From: Platerodrilus igneus
Taxonomy: Eukaryota; Arthropoda; Insecta; Coleoptera; Lycidae
Length of the DNA stretch: 64,000 bases
Direction: 5' to 3'
Assembly: GCA_036346225.1 (NCBI GenBank)
Contig: JARFIW010001453.1
Coordinates: 682,001 to 746,000 of the forward strand
Part shown: positions 10,933-20,334 of the stretch, in pieces
How positions within the stretch are numbered: the first letter of the stretch is position 1
Layout: each line of letters starts with the position of its first letter
Position numbers and translations under genes: made by a program
The notes under the pieces: generated by a model
Database searches by the model: none
Told to the model about the DNA's origin: nothing
Seen by the model: only the letters and a program-made list of their open reading frames with translations

Positions 10933-11118
10933 TTAAATTATATGTTTTGGTAAGGCTTAAGCAACGAATCGCTGCCAACATGCCAGACCGCTACCTAATT
11001 GTGAGTTATGTCATGGTGACGTTTATTAAATTATATGTTATGGTAAGGCTTAAGCAACGAAACGCTACCAACATGCCAGACCGCTAACTAATTGTGAGTT
11101 ATGTCATGGTGACATTTA
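10933..11118. repeat. 93-bp tandem duplication (two copies)
   Basis: Two adjacent copies start TTAAATTATATGTT at 10933 and 11026 and share TTGGTAAGGCTTAAGCAACG-type sequence, AACATGCCAGACCGCTA and GTGAGTTATGTCATGGTGAC. They differ at a handful of positions. It has no evident coding role and is not seen elsewhere in the window. Confidence 0.85.
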
Positions 11119-11204
11119 GTTAACTGATTTTTATTTTTTTTTTGTTTTGTTTTCGAACTTACTTAAAGTCGGTTTGACGCAGCTCTAAATTTTTCTATTC
11201 TGAG

Positions 11205-12860
11205 CTAGTCTAAAAGGTCTACATAGCCTTCACAACCTAAATCTCTAATAATTTGACTAATATAGCTTTGTCTAGGCCTTCCTACTCTATTTTTATTTGG
11301 TAGTCTATAATCTAAGACTTTACTAAATAGTCCCTCATGTCTTAACTGGTGCCCTATCATTCTATCTCTCCTGACCTTCAATTGTTTCCACATACAGGAT
11401 CCTCACCTATTCTTCTATAAACTTCCTCGTTTGTTACTCTATCTGTCCAACTAATCTTTAACATTCTCCTATAACACCAAGTTTTAAAAGCTTCTATCTT
11501 TTCTTATCTACTTCTTTAATTGTCCAAGTCTCACTACCGTATAGTAGAACGCTCCATACGTACGACTTTAAGAAACTTTTCTATTATCTAAACTAATACT
11601 ATTAGCTATTAGTAAGTTTTTCTTTTAAAAACATTTTTCTAGCTTGAGCTATTCTAGCTACTATATCCCTTCTGCTACGTCCATCCTTTGTAATTATACT
11701 ACCTAAATAGCAAAATTCATCTACCTCCTCTAACTCGGTTTTACCTATTTTTAATTTTGGTTTAGAACTAGGCTGTAACTCACTTGTCATTATCTTTGTC
11801 TTTACTGAGTTAATTCTCATACTATAGTTACTCCGTAGTATCTCATCTAAAATATTTAAAACTCTCCTAACTCTTTTCTAGACTCTGCTATAATGGCTAT
11901 ATCATCTGCAAAACGTAACATGTCTATTTTCTGTCCCTGTACACTAATACCTATCTCTTTTCTCTCTCTGGCTAAGTTTAAAGCTTCCTCAATATAAACA
12001 TTAAAAATCAAGGGAGACAGTATACAACCCTGCCTAACACCATTTCTAATCTTAGCTTCCTTATCTATTTCATCAAATCTAATTACTACGCTTTGGTTTT
12101 ATATAGACTGTAAATAATTTTTCTATCCCTATGAGAGATTCCTATTTTTGCAAAACCCTGAACATAACAATCCAATTAACCCTATCAAATGCTTTTTCTA
12201 AATCTACAAACGCGAAATGAGTCTTTTATATTTTTGTAACCTTTTTTCGATAATTACCCTAATCATTAGTATCGGTTCTCTAGTCCCTCTGTCTTTACGA
12301 AAACCATATTGGTCTTCACCTAAATAATTCTCAGTCAAAGCTTCTACTCTATTTTTAATTATTATTGTTAGTATTTTGGAAGCATGAGAAGTTAAACTAA
12401 CAGTTCTAAAATTCTCACACCTATCAGCTCCTGACTTTTTTGGGATTGGGATAATAATATTTTTTTCGAAATCTATTGGAACCTCACCTGTGTCATATAT
12501 TACATTCACTAGTTCATATAATCTGTCTAAAGTTTTCTGACTTGCATATTTTATTAATTCTGCAGGAATTTCGTCTATCCCTGGCGCTTTATTTAATTTA
12601 AGATTCTGAACAGCTCTATCAAATTCCTCTCTTAATATTGAGAACCCTATTTCTACATCCTCGTCTTGGTCGTTCTCTAACTCATCCATATCGTCTCCCT
12701 TATATAAATCTTCTAAATATCTTTTCCATCTATCAGCTACCTCAACTTTATTTATTAGAAGCTCATTATTCTCGTCTCTAATACCATTATATTTTTTCCT
12801 ATCTTCCCCAAAAAACTTTTTAACTGCTCTGTAAGCCCTGTCTGTCTTACCTACTCTCAA
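11205..12860 (-). pseudogene. RTE-2 reverse transcriptase, frameshifted
   Basis: Minus-strand frames carry the RT in pieces. 12860-12204 has LNKAPGIDEIPAELIKYASQ, PIPKKSGADRCENFRTVSL and GEDQYGFRKDRGTREP. After a shift near 12204 the VDLEKAFDRVNW block follows, then around 11900 the catalytic FADDIAIIAES block. 11820-11602 has KTKIMTSELQ and EEVDEFCYLGSIITKDG, and 11393-11205 has RRDRMIGHQLRHEGLFSKVL and GRPRQSY near the C-terminus. All major RT blocks can be seen, so the copy was once complete, but several frameshifts separate them. Confidence 0.85.
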
Positions 12861-12866
12861 ATCATC

Positions 12867-13235
12867 TTGTATTCCTTACAATTCTCCTCCATCCATTTAT
12901 TTCTAGCTTTTCTACACTCATGTACTATCTTATTTCTAACTGTATTAAACTTTTGCTTACTTTCACTATCCACTTCTCTGAAAGGTTTAAGCTTTCTTCT
13001 ATTCTCTATTAAATCTAATATCTCCTTTGTTACCCACGGTTTTCTCGCTTCTATTTTTTTCTTACCTATAGTCTGTATTGCTGTATCATGTACAGTCAGT
13101 TTTATTTCTTTCCATCTATTTTCTACGTTCCTCCTACAGCTATCTCTTTGCTCTTATTATCTAATACTTGTTTATATTCCTCTTTACCCTACTATCATTA
13201 AGCTTACCTAGATCCCATCTCTCTTTTAACCTTTC
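12867..13235 (-). other. RTE-2 linker between endonuclease and RT
   Basis: On the minus strand this holds the decayed linker coding sequence, with repeated Lys/Arg-rich blocks such as KPWVTKEILDLIE and RKARNKWMEENCK in broken frames. Comparison with 2580-3050 shows the same segment in the other RTE-2 copy. The open plus-strand frame over this stretch is a shadow. Confidence 0.6.
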
Positions 13236-13976
13236 TCAATTTTTGAATTTTAGTTTACACTTCATTTTAACTAAGTTATGATCGCTGTCTATGTCAGCCC
13301 CTGGATAACTACGACAGTTTTTAACTTGGTTCCTAAATCTTTGTTTAACTAAAATATAATCTATTTGGTATCTAGCCCTATCACCTGGTGCTTTCCAGGT
13401 GTATCTTCTCCTAACATGTTGTTCGAATAGGGTGTTTACAGTTACTGATTTATGTTCCTGGCAAAACTCGACTAATCTTTCTCCTCTATCATTTCGTCTG
13501 CCATATCCAAATTTTCCTACCATTTTTCCCTCACTACCTTCTCCCACTGACGCATTAAAATCGCCCATAACTATTAAATTCTCATCTCCTTTTACTTTTC
13601 TCACTATACTATTTATATCCTCGTATACCTTTTCTACTTCCTCATCCTCGTACTGAGTTGTTGGCATGTAAACCTGTACTAAAACAGTGTCTGTGGGTTT
13701 TGTACTCAATCTAACCATAATTATTCTATCACTAAATTGTAAGTACTCCTTAACTTTATGCCCTAATCTTTTACCTAACACTATTCCTACGCCTGCCTGT
13801 CCATTAGTTGAAGAAGTTGTAATTATTCTATAACTATCTTTCCAAAAGTCATTACTATCTGGCCATCTCACCTCACTAATACCTAAAATGTCCAGCTTTT
13901 CCTTTCTCATTTCGACTAATAAATTCGTTAACTTATCTACTCTGAGTAATGACCTTACATTCCAAGTCCCTATCAC
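13236..13976 (-). CDS. RTE-2 endonuclease domain (apurinic/apyrimidinic-like)
   Basis: This 246-residue open frame carries the full EEP-fold endonuclease: GTWNVRSLL near the start, GISEVRWPDSN, QVYMPTTQYEDEE, the MGDFNASVGEG block, RYTWKAPGDRARYQIDYILV and SDSDHNLVKMK-type ending (here IDSDHNLV). The Asn, Glu, Asp and His residues expected in these blocks are present. In the intact element it would nick target DNA for target-primed reverse transcription. The frame ends at 13236 and RT continues after shifts, so here it is uncoupled from RT. Position 13976 is only the first usable start, and the true N-terminus may lie slightly upstream. Confidence 0.85.
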   Translation of the reverse strand: MIGTWNVRSLLRVDKLTNLLVEMRKEKLDILGISEVRWPDSNDFWKDSYRIITTSSTNGQAGVGIVLGKRLGHKVKEYLQFSDRIIMVRLSTKPTDTVLVQVYMPTTQYEDEEVEKVYEDINSIVRKVKGDENLIVMGDFNASVGEGSEGKMVGKFGYGRRNDRGERLVEFCQEHKSVTVNTLFEQHVRRRYTWKAPGDRARYQIDYILVKQRFRNQVKNCRSYPGADIDSDHNLVKMKCKLKFKN

Positions 13977-14390
13977 TAAATCGAACTGTTGTTTTATATT
14001 CTTACGATGACGAGCCCCAAGTACCCCTCCCGGAGATCCGAATGAGGGAGTATTTTACCTCCGGACAAGAATTTTACTTGTGAGCTCTCCATCATATGAT
14101 TTCGTGTTTTAGGCCACGCACACCTGGGAAATATTGTGGTAGGCTCCCATATCTTTCCACAACGCAGTTTTTAAAGATTTTAGCAAAAAGCCGTATCCGT
14201 CACGGCCAACCCCCAACAAGCTTAAATTATTGAGGATCGCCCGAGACCAACCGACCCTCCTCCAATATCTTTTAGCCAGCAAGGCTGCTGCCCCTTGCTG
14301 CGCCTTTTAATCGCCTTTTACGATAAGCAGGCTTACTATAGTAGTATTCTTTATCCCCTACTATAGGGGTACATGTTTATAATAAAATAA

Positions 14391-14918
14391 TGTTACGAGC
14401 TACTATTAGGCAACCCGTCACAAGCGCCGTAGGCCCTGTATATTCTCCAGGAACCGAGGATGTTCGAGCACATTCCAGAGAATGAATCATATATTTTAAT
14501 TCAGGGTATATATAAGACCGCTGGTAAATGTAAGAGTTTAGTCTATATCAGAATGTCGATTATAAATTATATCGTGTAAAGTTAAATAGTTAAGCTTTTG
14601 GAAGTCCAAGAGTAAACATTAATTTGTATTATGTGAAAGTGTATATTGTACCGACAGCTGTACATAAATAGACGAAAGTGTAATAAATAAATTATAGTAG
14701 TGTTAGTGTTGTTAATAGACCTATGGTTAAGAATTTAGTTTAAGAAGATATTAGTGCTTGTAAATTAAATAGTGTGATAGTGCTTCATTGTTAATTTGAC
14801 TGAAAACATCTATAAATAAGGCATATACTGTTTATTAGACTTGTGAACAGTGAGTAATAAAGGCTTTTATTACTACTTGTTTTAAATTAGTGAAACGCGT
14901 TAGTAGTAGCCCGCTACA
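14391..14918 (+). repeat. Gypsy-1 5' LTR
   Basis: 528 bp, TGTTACGAGC...CCCGCTACA. It holds a TATA-box candidate (GGGTATATATAAGACC) and AATAAA signals (GTAATAAATAAATTA and GAGTAATAAAG), as expected for promoter and polyadenylation functions. It lacks about 8 bases (AAACACAC region) present in the 3' LTR and shows scattered substitutions against it. Confidence 0.92.
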
Positions 14919-14940
14919 CTGGTGTCAGGCTCTGTGGGGT
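14919..14940 (+). promoter_or_regulatory. Gypsy-1 primer-binding site candidate
   Basis: Directly after the LTR comes CTGGTGTCAGGCTCTGTGGG. A TGG at or one base beyond the LTR end is the usual start of a tRNA primer-binding site. I did not assign the tRNA. Confidence 0.55.
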
Positions 14941-14981
14941 ATATATAGTGATTAAATTAAAAGACATTTAAGTAGTTTAAT

Positions 14982-16345
14982 ATGCCTGTTACAAGAAGTC
15001 AAAGTAAAATGGACGCAGAAACTTTAATGAATTTCCTTAAGGATTTTAAATTCGGTATAGCAGAAAAGTTAAGTGAAAATGCTGCGAAATAAAAGAAAAG
15101 TTTAGTGAAAATGGAGGAGAGGTTGGCTAAACTGGAAGTGACACTAAATGAAAACGTACTGAGGTCAGTTAAACTGGAATCAACCTTTAAAGGAAAGCTA
15201 AGTGAAAATGCTAAGAAAATAGAAGAAAAGTTAAGTGAAAATGCTGCGAAATTGGAAGAACAGTTGAATGAAAAACAGCCACGTTAGAACAAAGATTAAT
15301 GGAAAGCTCCATTGCATTGAAAGAAGATTTCACTGAATAGTTAAAAACAGTTGAGCAAAAGTTGGGCAGTAAATTGGTAAAAATGGAAGAAGATGTGATG
15401 AGGCTGCAAGAACAAGTGATTTCACTAACAACGCGGCCACTTGAATTAGTAAACCAAGTTGTAAATCAGAACATCCCAGAAATAAGAAGCATGGAAGAAA
15501 GCGAGTCAATACCGTCAAAATTTAAAATGAAACCACCCACATTCGATGGTAAAACACCTTGGCCCACATATTTTAAACAATTTGAAGCCGCTGCAATAGC
15601 CAACGGTTGGTGCTACAAAGAGAAGGCTATCTCCTTAATAGTGGCCCTACGGGGGGAAGCTCTTAACATCTTGCAAATCATTACCGATCACCAACAGAAT
15701 GATTACGGCATATCCAACGGCACCAGATAGTTTCCTCGAACAACTGGCTGTTCAAACATTTGTGGATGGCGATAAAGAGAGCGAAATACAACAAGCGCTA
15801 AGATTAGCACGGCCAAAAATGTTAGATGATGTAATGGTCCATGCGCTTGAATTCGAAGCAGCTAAGCAGACATCACACAGGGTGAGTAACAAAGTTCGAT
15901 CTGCCTTAGAAAAACCTGGTCAATCGCAGAACAGCATAGAAGAAATAATCAATCGTGTGGCGGAAAGGCTGGAAAGACAACGACCGTTCATTTACATTTC
16001 CAATGCTCCACCCGTAGATACTACATTGGCCAGGAGGCGAGTTTTTTGTTGCCTGGAAATTTAGAATTTTGCCGAACCCTTGCCGTTCCAGGTAAGGTAG
16101 GGATCTTTAACGTGCGTGACAACACTCACACACGGGACCTCCATTTAACCTCTCATCCGAACGAGGGCGTAATTTTTGTGAAAAATGCTCACCTGCCATT
16201 TTTCAAGCAGTCGGCCGTGTCGGGATTTGAACCCGGGACCTTGGGATCCGTAGTCTTACGCTTACTACATTGATCCACGGCGACGCGGAGATGGCGTCTG
16301 CGTTGCTGGAACTGCGGCGAAGTTGGTCATATACAGAGACGCTGC
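14982..16345 (+). pseudogene. Gypsy-1 gag, broken by stops, a shift and a SINE
   Basis: ATG 14982 opens MPVTRSQSKMDAETLMNFLK. A coiled coil follows, built from imperfect repeats of EKLSENAAK / KIEEKLSENA, with an in-frame stop near 15088 and others near 15285 and 15338. The capsid region (15362-15730) reads KMKPPTFDGKTPWPTYFKQF and ISLIVALRGEALNILQI, typical of this gag family. A frameshift near 15700 leads to LEQLAVQTFVDGDKESEIQ and the C-terminal helices (VMVHALEFEAAKQ). The SINE at 15996-16283 then interrupts. Just past it, a CCHC zinc knuckle (CWNCGEVGHIQRRC, 16304-16345) binds nucleic acid in the intact protein. Gag forms the particle. Confidence 0.85.
15996..16283 (-). mobile_element. 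tRNA-derived SINE, copy C
   Basis: On the minus strand it has a tRNA-like head with B box GGTTCAAATCCC, then the body shared with the other two SINE copies (AAATGGCAGGTGAGCATTTT, GAGGTTAAATGGAGGTCC, CACGCACGTTAAAGATCC) and the end GGGTGGAGCATTGGAAAT. The head is more diverged than in copies A and B. It sits between the gag C-terminal helices and the zinc knuckle of Gypsy-1, so it arrived after Gypsy-1. I could not settle a target duplication. Confidence 0.8.
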
Positions 16346-16499
16346 ACTCAATCAGCAAAACAACCGGTTGAGCAGCCGGAAAACTAGAGCAAGTCGACGT
16401 AAGGGGGGCGAACATCGACAGCACAACGTAGTGCCTTGGAGATTATCATCCGTGTTGCATCGATGATGGGAAGTCTCTACAGCATTTATATCGATGGTG

Positions 16500-16930
16500 G
16501 AATTAATGGTAGGGTTGTCTGAATACTCGTGCATACAGGAGCAACAAAGACTATGGTGAAACCAGATTTGGTTGGTCGTGGAAAAGTGCTACCTGCATCG
16601 GTGTGTCTTCGAACGGTAAGTGGTGAGAAAATTTGTACTCACGGAGAGACTGCCGTTACGTTGGGAATTGGACACAAACTAATTAATCATCGGGTGTTGG
16701 TAGCTAAAATTACAGAAGAAGTGATCTTGGGAATGACTCTCATGAGAGAATATGGGTTTCATGTAGACATGAAAAGAAATGTGCTTCGGATATATGATGA
16801 TGAGATTCCATTTCAAGGGACGAGTAACGAGACGATGCAAGTTCGAATGATTTGTGATGTAAAAATACCCGAGAAGGCGCCCGGATGGTACGCTCCGGGA
16901 AGGACAAATATGCATGATGGAAGCAACTGA
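16500..16930 (+). pseudogene. Gypsy-1 retropepsin-like protease, active-site Asp lost
   Basis: The frame from 16529 reads HTGATKTMVKPDLVGRGK, then HGETAVTLGIGHKLINHRVL and EEVILGMTLMREYGFHVDM. This is the aspartic protease of Ty3/Gypsy elements: the catalytic D-T/S-G triad, a flap region and the ILGMD-like second block. At the catalytic aspartate the sequence has His (CAT before ACAGGA), which would abolish activity. Protease normally cleaves Gag-Pol. Pol continues with a frameshift near 16920. Confidence 0.8.
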
Positions 16931-17099
16931 ATCGGGAATGGGTGAGGAGGGATTACTGATTGGAAGAACGCTGGTAAAGCTTCGAAATATAATACCAGTA
17001 AGGGTGCTAAACATTAATTTGCATACGGTGACCCTGAAGAAAGACATGATTGTGGGTAGTTGCATTCTAGTATGCCATATTAAGCGATGTATGGACGAC

Positions 17100-18535
17100 A
17101 CGAAAGATAAACCAGCCAACGGTTGTTCGCAGAAATTGCTGGATATGTTGATACCTTCGTGTCAAGGATTAAACGGCAACCAACTGGGCAAGGTAAAACA
17201 ACTGGTTGGACGATATCGAGGTGTGTTTGCACTGGATGATAGTGAGAAAGGAAGGACAAATGTTGTGCAACATAAGATCAATACAGGAGATGCGCAACCT
17301 ATAAGACAACACCACAGACGGCTTCCTTTGGCAAAACGTAAGGAAGCCGAGCAAATGATCAGCGACATGGAAGAGCAAGGAGTATTGAACCATCGAATAG
17401 TCCATGGGCATCTCTGGTAGTGCTTGTCAAGAAAAAGGATGGGTCGACAAGGTTTTGTGTAGACTACCGGCGGCTTAACAATGTGACAAAGAAAGACAGC
17501 TAGCCTTTGCCCAGAATTGATGACACCTTAGATACTCTATCCGGATCTAAATGGTTTTCGACCTTAAACTTGAAAAGCGGATACTGGCAGGTTGGCTTGG
17601 AGCCAAACGATAAAGAAAAAACTGCGTTTACAATTGGAACTGAATTATGGCAGTTCAAGTTCATGCCATTTGGATTGCAATGCCCCTGCTACTTTTGAAC
17701 ATTTGATGGAGTCGATACTGCGTAGACTGTCCTGGAAAACATGTCTGGTGTATCTAGACGACGTGATAGTGTTAGGCCGGTCTTTTGAAGAACACCTCAA
17801 GATCCTAGGGAGATATTGCAAAGATTAAGCGGGGCAAACCTTACATTGAGCACCAAGAAGTATCACCTATTTGGAAAAGAGGTAAAATACTTAGGGCATG
17901 TCGTTTTGGAGACAGGAAAGAGGTGACTCAGACAAAATAAAAACGGTACAAGAGTGGCCTACACCAGCAGATATACACCAACTACGCAATTTTCTAGGAT
18001 TGTGCACATATTACCGACGTTTTATACTTGGGTTTGCGAACATTGCCAAGCCGTTGATGGACAAAAATATGGTTGGAATGACGACTGACACAGTGCATTT
18101 GAACAACTGAAACGGCTACTAGTTACAACACCAATTTTGAGTTATCCACGCATGGAGGGGATATTTGTGTTGGATACCGATGCCAGCAACACAGCTATAT
18201 GAAGCGTTCTTTCTCAAGTACAGGACGGACAAGAAAAAGTTATTGGGTATTTCAGCAAGGTCTTGTCGCGGTCAGAAAGGAACTATTGTGTGACAAGAAG
18301 GGAGCTGTTGGCCGTCGTCAAATCCGTACAGCACTTTTATAAGTACTTATACGGCCGTAAATTCCTGTTGAGAGCAGACCATGCTGCTCTAAAATGGTTA
18401 ATGCATTTTCGAAATCCTGAAGGGCAAGTTGCAAGGTGGATAGAGCGGCTGCAGGAATATAACTTTGACACAGAACATCGTGTAGGAACTAGCCATCGGA
18501 ATGCAGACGCTCTGTCAAGGAGACCTTGTCAGGTA
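17100..18535 (+). pseudogene. Gypsy-1 reverse transcriptase and RNase H
   Basis: RT begins around NVVQHKINTGDAQPIRQ (17260) and continues [17 protein letters not shown], then after shifts [56 protein letters not shown], and the catalytic [17 protein letters not shown] (17750). The thumb region reads QLRNFLGLCTYYRRFI. RNase H follows: DTDASNTAI, a stop, then SVLSQVQDGQEKVIGYFSKVLS, RNYCVTRRELLAVVKSV, LLRADHAALKWLMHF and NADALSRRPC (18263-18535). The YLDD core survives, but at least five stops and shifts break it. Confidence 0.88.
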
Positions 18536-18756
18536 GACTGCAATCATCGCTCTAAGATGGAAGAGAAAATACGTGTCATTCATAGAATGACGGTAACCGA
18601 TGATACTTGGCAACTCAAAATAATACGAGAAGACCAGGAGAATGACGCCGAATTGGGACATATTATTGAGTGGAAAAGTAGAAGACAACGACCAGCTTGG
18701 GAAGCAATTAGTATTGCAAGTAGGAACCTAAGGCATACTGGGCAGAGTGGGACTTC

Positions 18757-20077
18757 TTGGTGATTGAAAATAGAATCTTGAAACGACGCCTCGAATGTGA
18801 AGATGGCACTGAGAAACGACTTCAAGTGATAGTGCCGAGAAGCAGAGTGCCGGAAGTGTTGCAGCACTTGCACGATGGTATTTCCGGAGGGCACTTTGGC
18901 GTGAACAGAACTCTCGAAAGAGTGAGAGAAAGATTCTATTGGGTGAACTTCAAAGAAGATGTGAAGGAGTGGTGACGGAAATGTGAGTTGTGTGCCTCTG
19001 AAAATGGCCCGGTTGCAAAACGGAAAGCCCCGATGAGACAGTAAAACGTGTGGAAACCTTTAGAGATGGTGGCCATTGATATAGCTGGTCCGCTTCCTGA
19101 ATCAGAAAAAGGAAATAAATACATCTTGGTTGCAATGGATTATTTTACCAAATGGCCGGAGGCGTATGCTATACCTTATCAAGAAGTCAAGACGGTTGCA
19201 GATGCACTAGTGAGTGAATTGTTGCTTTGGATTGCCGTTGGAATTACACTCCGATCAAGGCTGGAACTTCGAATCAGCGTTGTTTCAGAACGTCTGCAAG
19301 CATCTTGAAATCAGGAAGACTAGAACCACGCCACTTCATCCCCAATCGGATGGAATGGTTGAAAGAATGAACAGGATGTTAGGAAAGTACCTAGCCAAAG
19401 TTGTCTCTAAACATCGATGGGACTGAGACCAATATTTACATTTGTTCCTAATGGCGTACTGATCTTCGGTACATGACAGCACAGGATACTCTCCCACTTG
19501 CGTGATGTTAGGACGTGAATTGCGGCTACCATGTGATCTTCAGTTTGGATTTAAACCTGGAGAAGAGATCGCAGGTGAAGATTATGTTAGTAAGCTTCGT
19601 GGAAGATCAAATAGCATTCACGAAAACGTCCGAAAGAATATCCATGCAGCAAGCGATCGAATGAAATCACAATATGACACGAGAGCACAAGAAGGTGGTT
19701 ACCAACCTGGAGATTTAGTGTGGTTGTACAATCTACAAAGAAAGCGTGGATTGTCGCCAAAATTACAAAGACAATGGGAAGGCCCGTACAGAGTGTTAAA
19801 AAGAATTAATGACGTAGTGTACCGGATCAGAAGATCTCCCCGTGGTAAACCGAAAGTGGTACACTTTGACCGTTTAACATCCTACGCTGGCAACAACCAG
19901 GAAGGCTGGAATAATGAAATTGGTGTTCGACGAGTTATTAATTATGAGCCAAATGTAATTTTAAAAGTTTTATGGCGGCGTATGGTGGTTTCGCTAAGGC
20001 GAGATTTGGCGTTGTTGTTAAAAAACAGCAAGATCTGTTTAGAGCACCAGAAGAGTATTCCCTTGCACATTGCGTAG
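18757..20077 (+). pseudogene. Gypsy-1 integrase and GPY/F-like C-terminus
   Basis: The zinc-binding HH-CC module is seen as HDGISGGHFGVNRTLERV and CELCASENGPVAKRKAP, with a stop between W and RKCEL. The catalytic core has VAIDIAGPLPESEKG (first Asp), LELHSDQGWNFESALF (second Asp) and HPQSDGMVERMNRMLGKYL (Glu). After a stop the C-terminal frame 19502-20077 reads MLGRELRLPCDLQFG, YQPGDLVWLYNLQRKRG and GPYRVLKRINDVVYRI, the GPY/F-type module. The last 35 residues overlap the macro-domain frame and have no family resemblance. Stops at 18974 and 19042 and shifts near 19240 and 19430 inactivate it. Confidence 0.88.
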
Positions 20078-20334
20078 CTTAAGATTTGGAATTGTCAAGA
20101 GAAATAGCTGTTGTTTTTAAGAAAAAGTTTGGATGTGTGGATGAATTAGTACAACAGCGGCCAACTGTTGGAAAAGCTTTGGCTCTTCAGGATAAATATC
20201 GTTATGTTTACTATCTGGTCATCAAAAATTCTTCATAGCAGAGACCTAGTTATGGAGTAACGACACTAGCGGTGCCTAAGCTAGGCTGTGGCCTGGATCG
20301 CTTAGATTGGAGAATAGTCCGAAATATGCTGTAA
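19972..20334 (+). pseudogene. macro-domain (OARD1/TARG1-like ADP-ribose hydrolase) remnant inside Gypsy-1
   Basis: One frame of 121 codons from ATG 19972 to TAA 20332-20334, with in-frame stops at 20080-20082 and 20236-20238. Visible blocks are KKQQDLFRAPEEYSLAHCVA, IAVVFKKKFGCVDELVQQ, RYVYYLVIKN and LAVPKLGCGLDRLDW. These are the DLF..SLAHC, IA..FKKKFG, YYLITK and MPRIGCGLD.L.W blocks of OARD1/TARG1-type macro domains, which remove ADP-ribose or acetyl-ADP-ribose. The Lys after YYL and the Asp in GCGLD, key catalytic residues in TARG1, are kept. About 20 residues between the YYL and GCGLD blocks are missing. It begins in the end of pol, in another frame, and lies upstream of the purine tract and 3' LTR, so it belongs to the element. 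No introns are seen. Confidence 0.8.

Larger units (their letters stand above)
11130..14370 (-). mobile_element. RTE-2 (BovB-like) non-LTR retrotransposon, nearly full length
   Basis: The minus strand holds, from its 5' end near 14370, a leader of about 390 bases, an apurinic-type endonuclease, a reverse transcriptase and a short 3' UTR ending in AAAACAAAACAAAAAAAAAA. Endonuclease plus RT without a separate gag ORF, and an endonuclease of the type often annotated as craniofacial development protein 2, are marks of the RTE clade. The RT part has frameshifts, so the copy is inactive. Gypsy-1 starts 20 bases beyond its 5' end. The exact ends and target duplication were not resolved. Confidence 0.9.

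Noticed and set aside
12867..13211. Hydrophobic plus-strand frame resembling a membrane protein
   Set aside because: It is antisense to the RTE-2 linker; reverse complements of Lys-rich coding sequence give Phe/Leu-rich frames.
19972..20334. Host OARD1 gene interrupted by a Gypsy element
   Set aside because: The frame starts inside the end of pol, is intron-free and lies between integrase and the 3' LTR; a host exon would be outside the LTRs. Not fully excluded.
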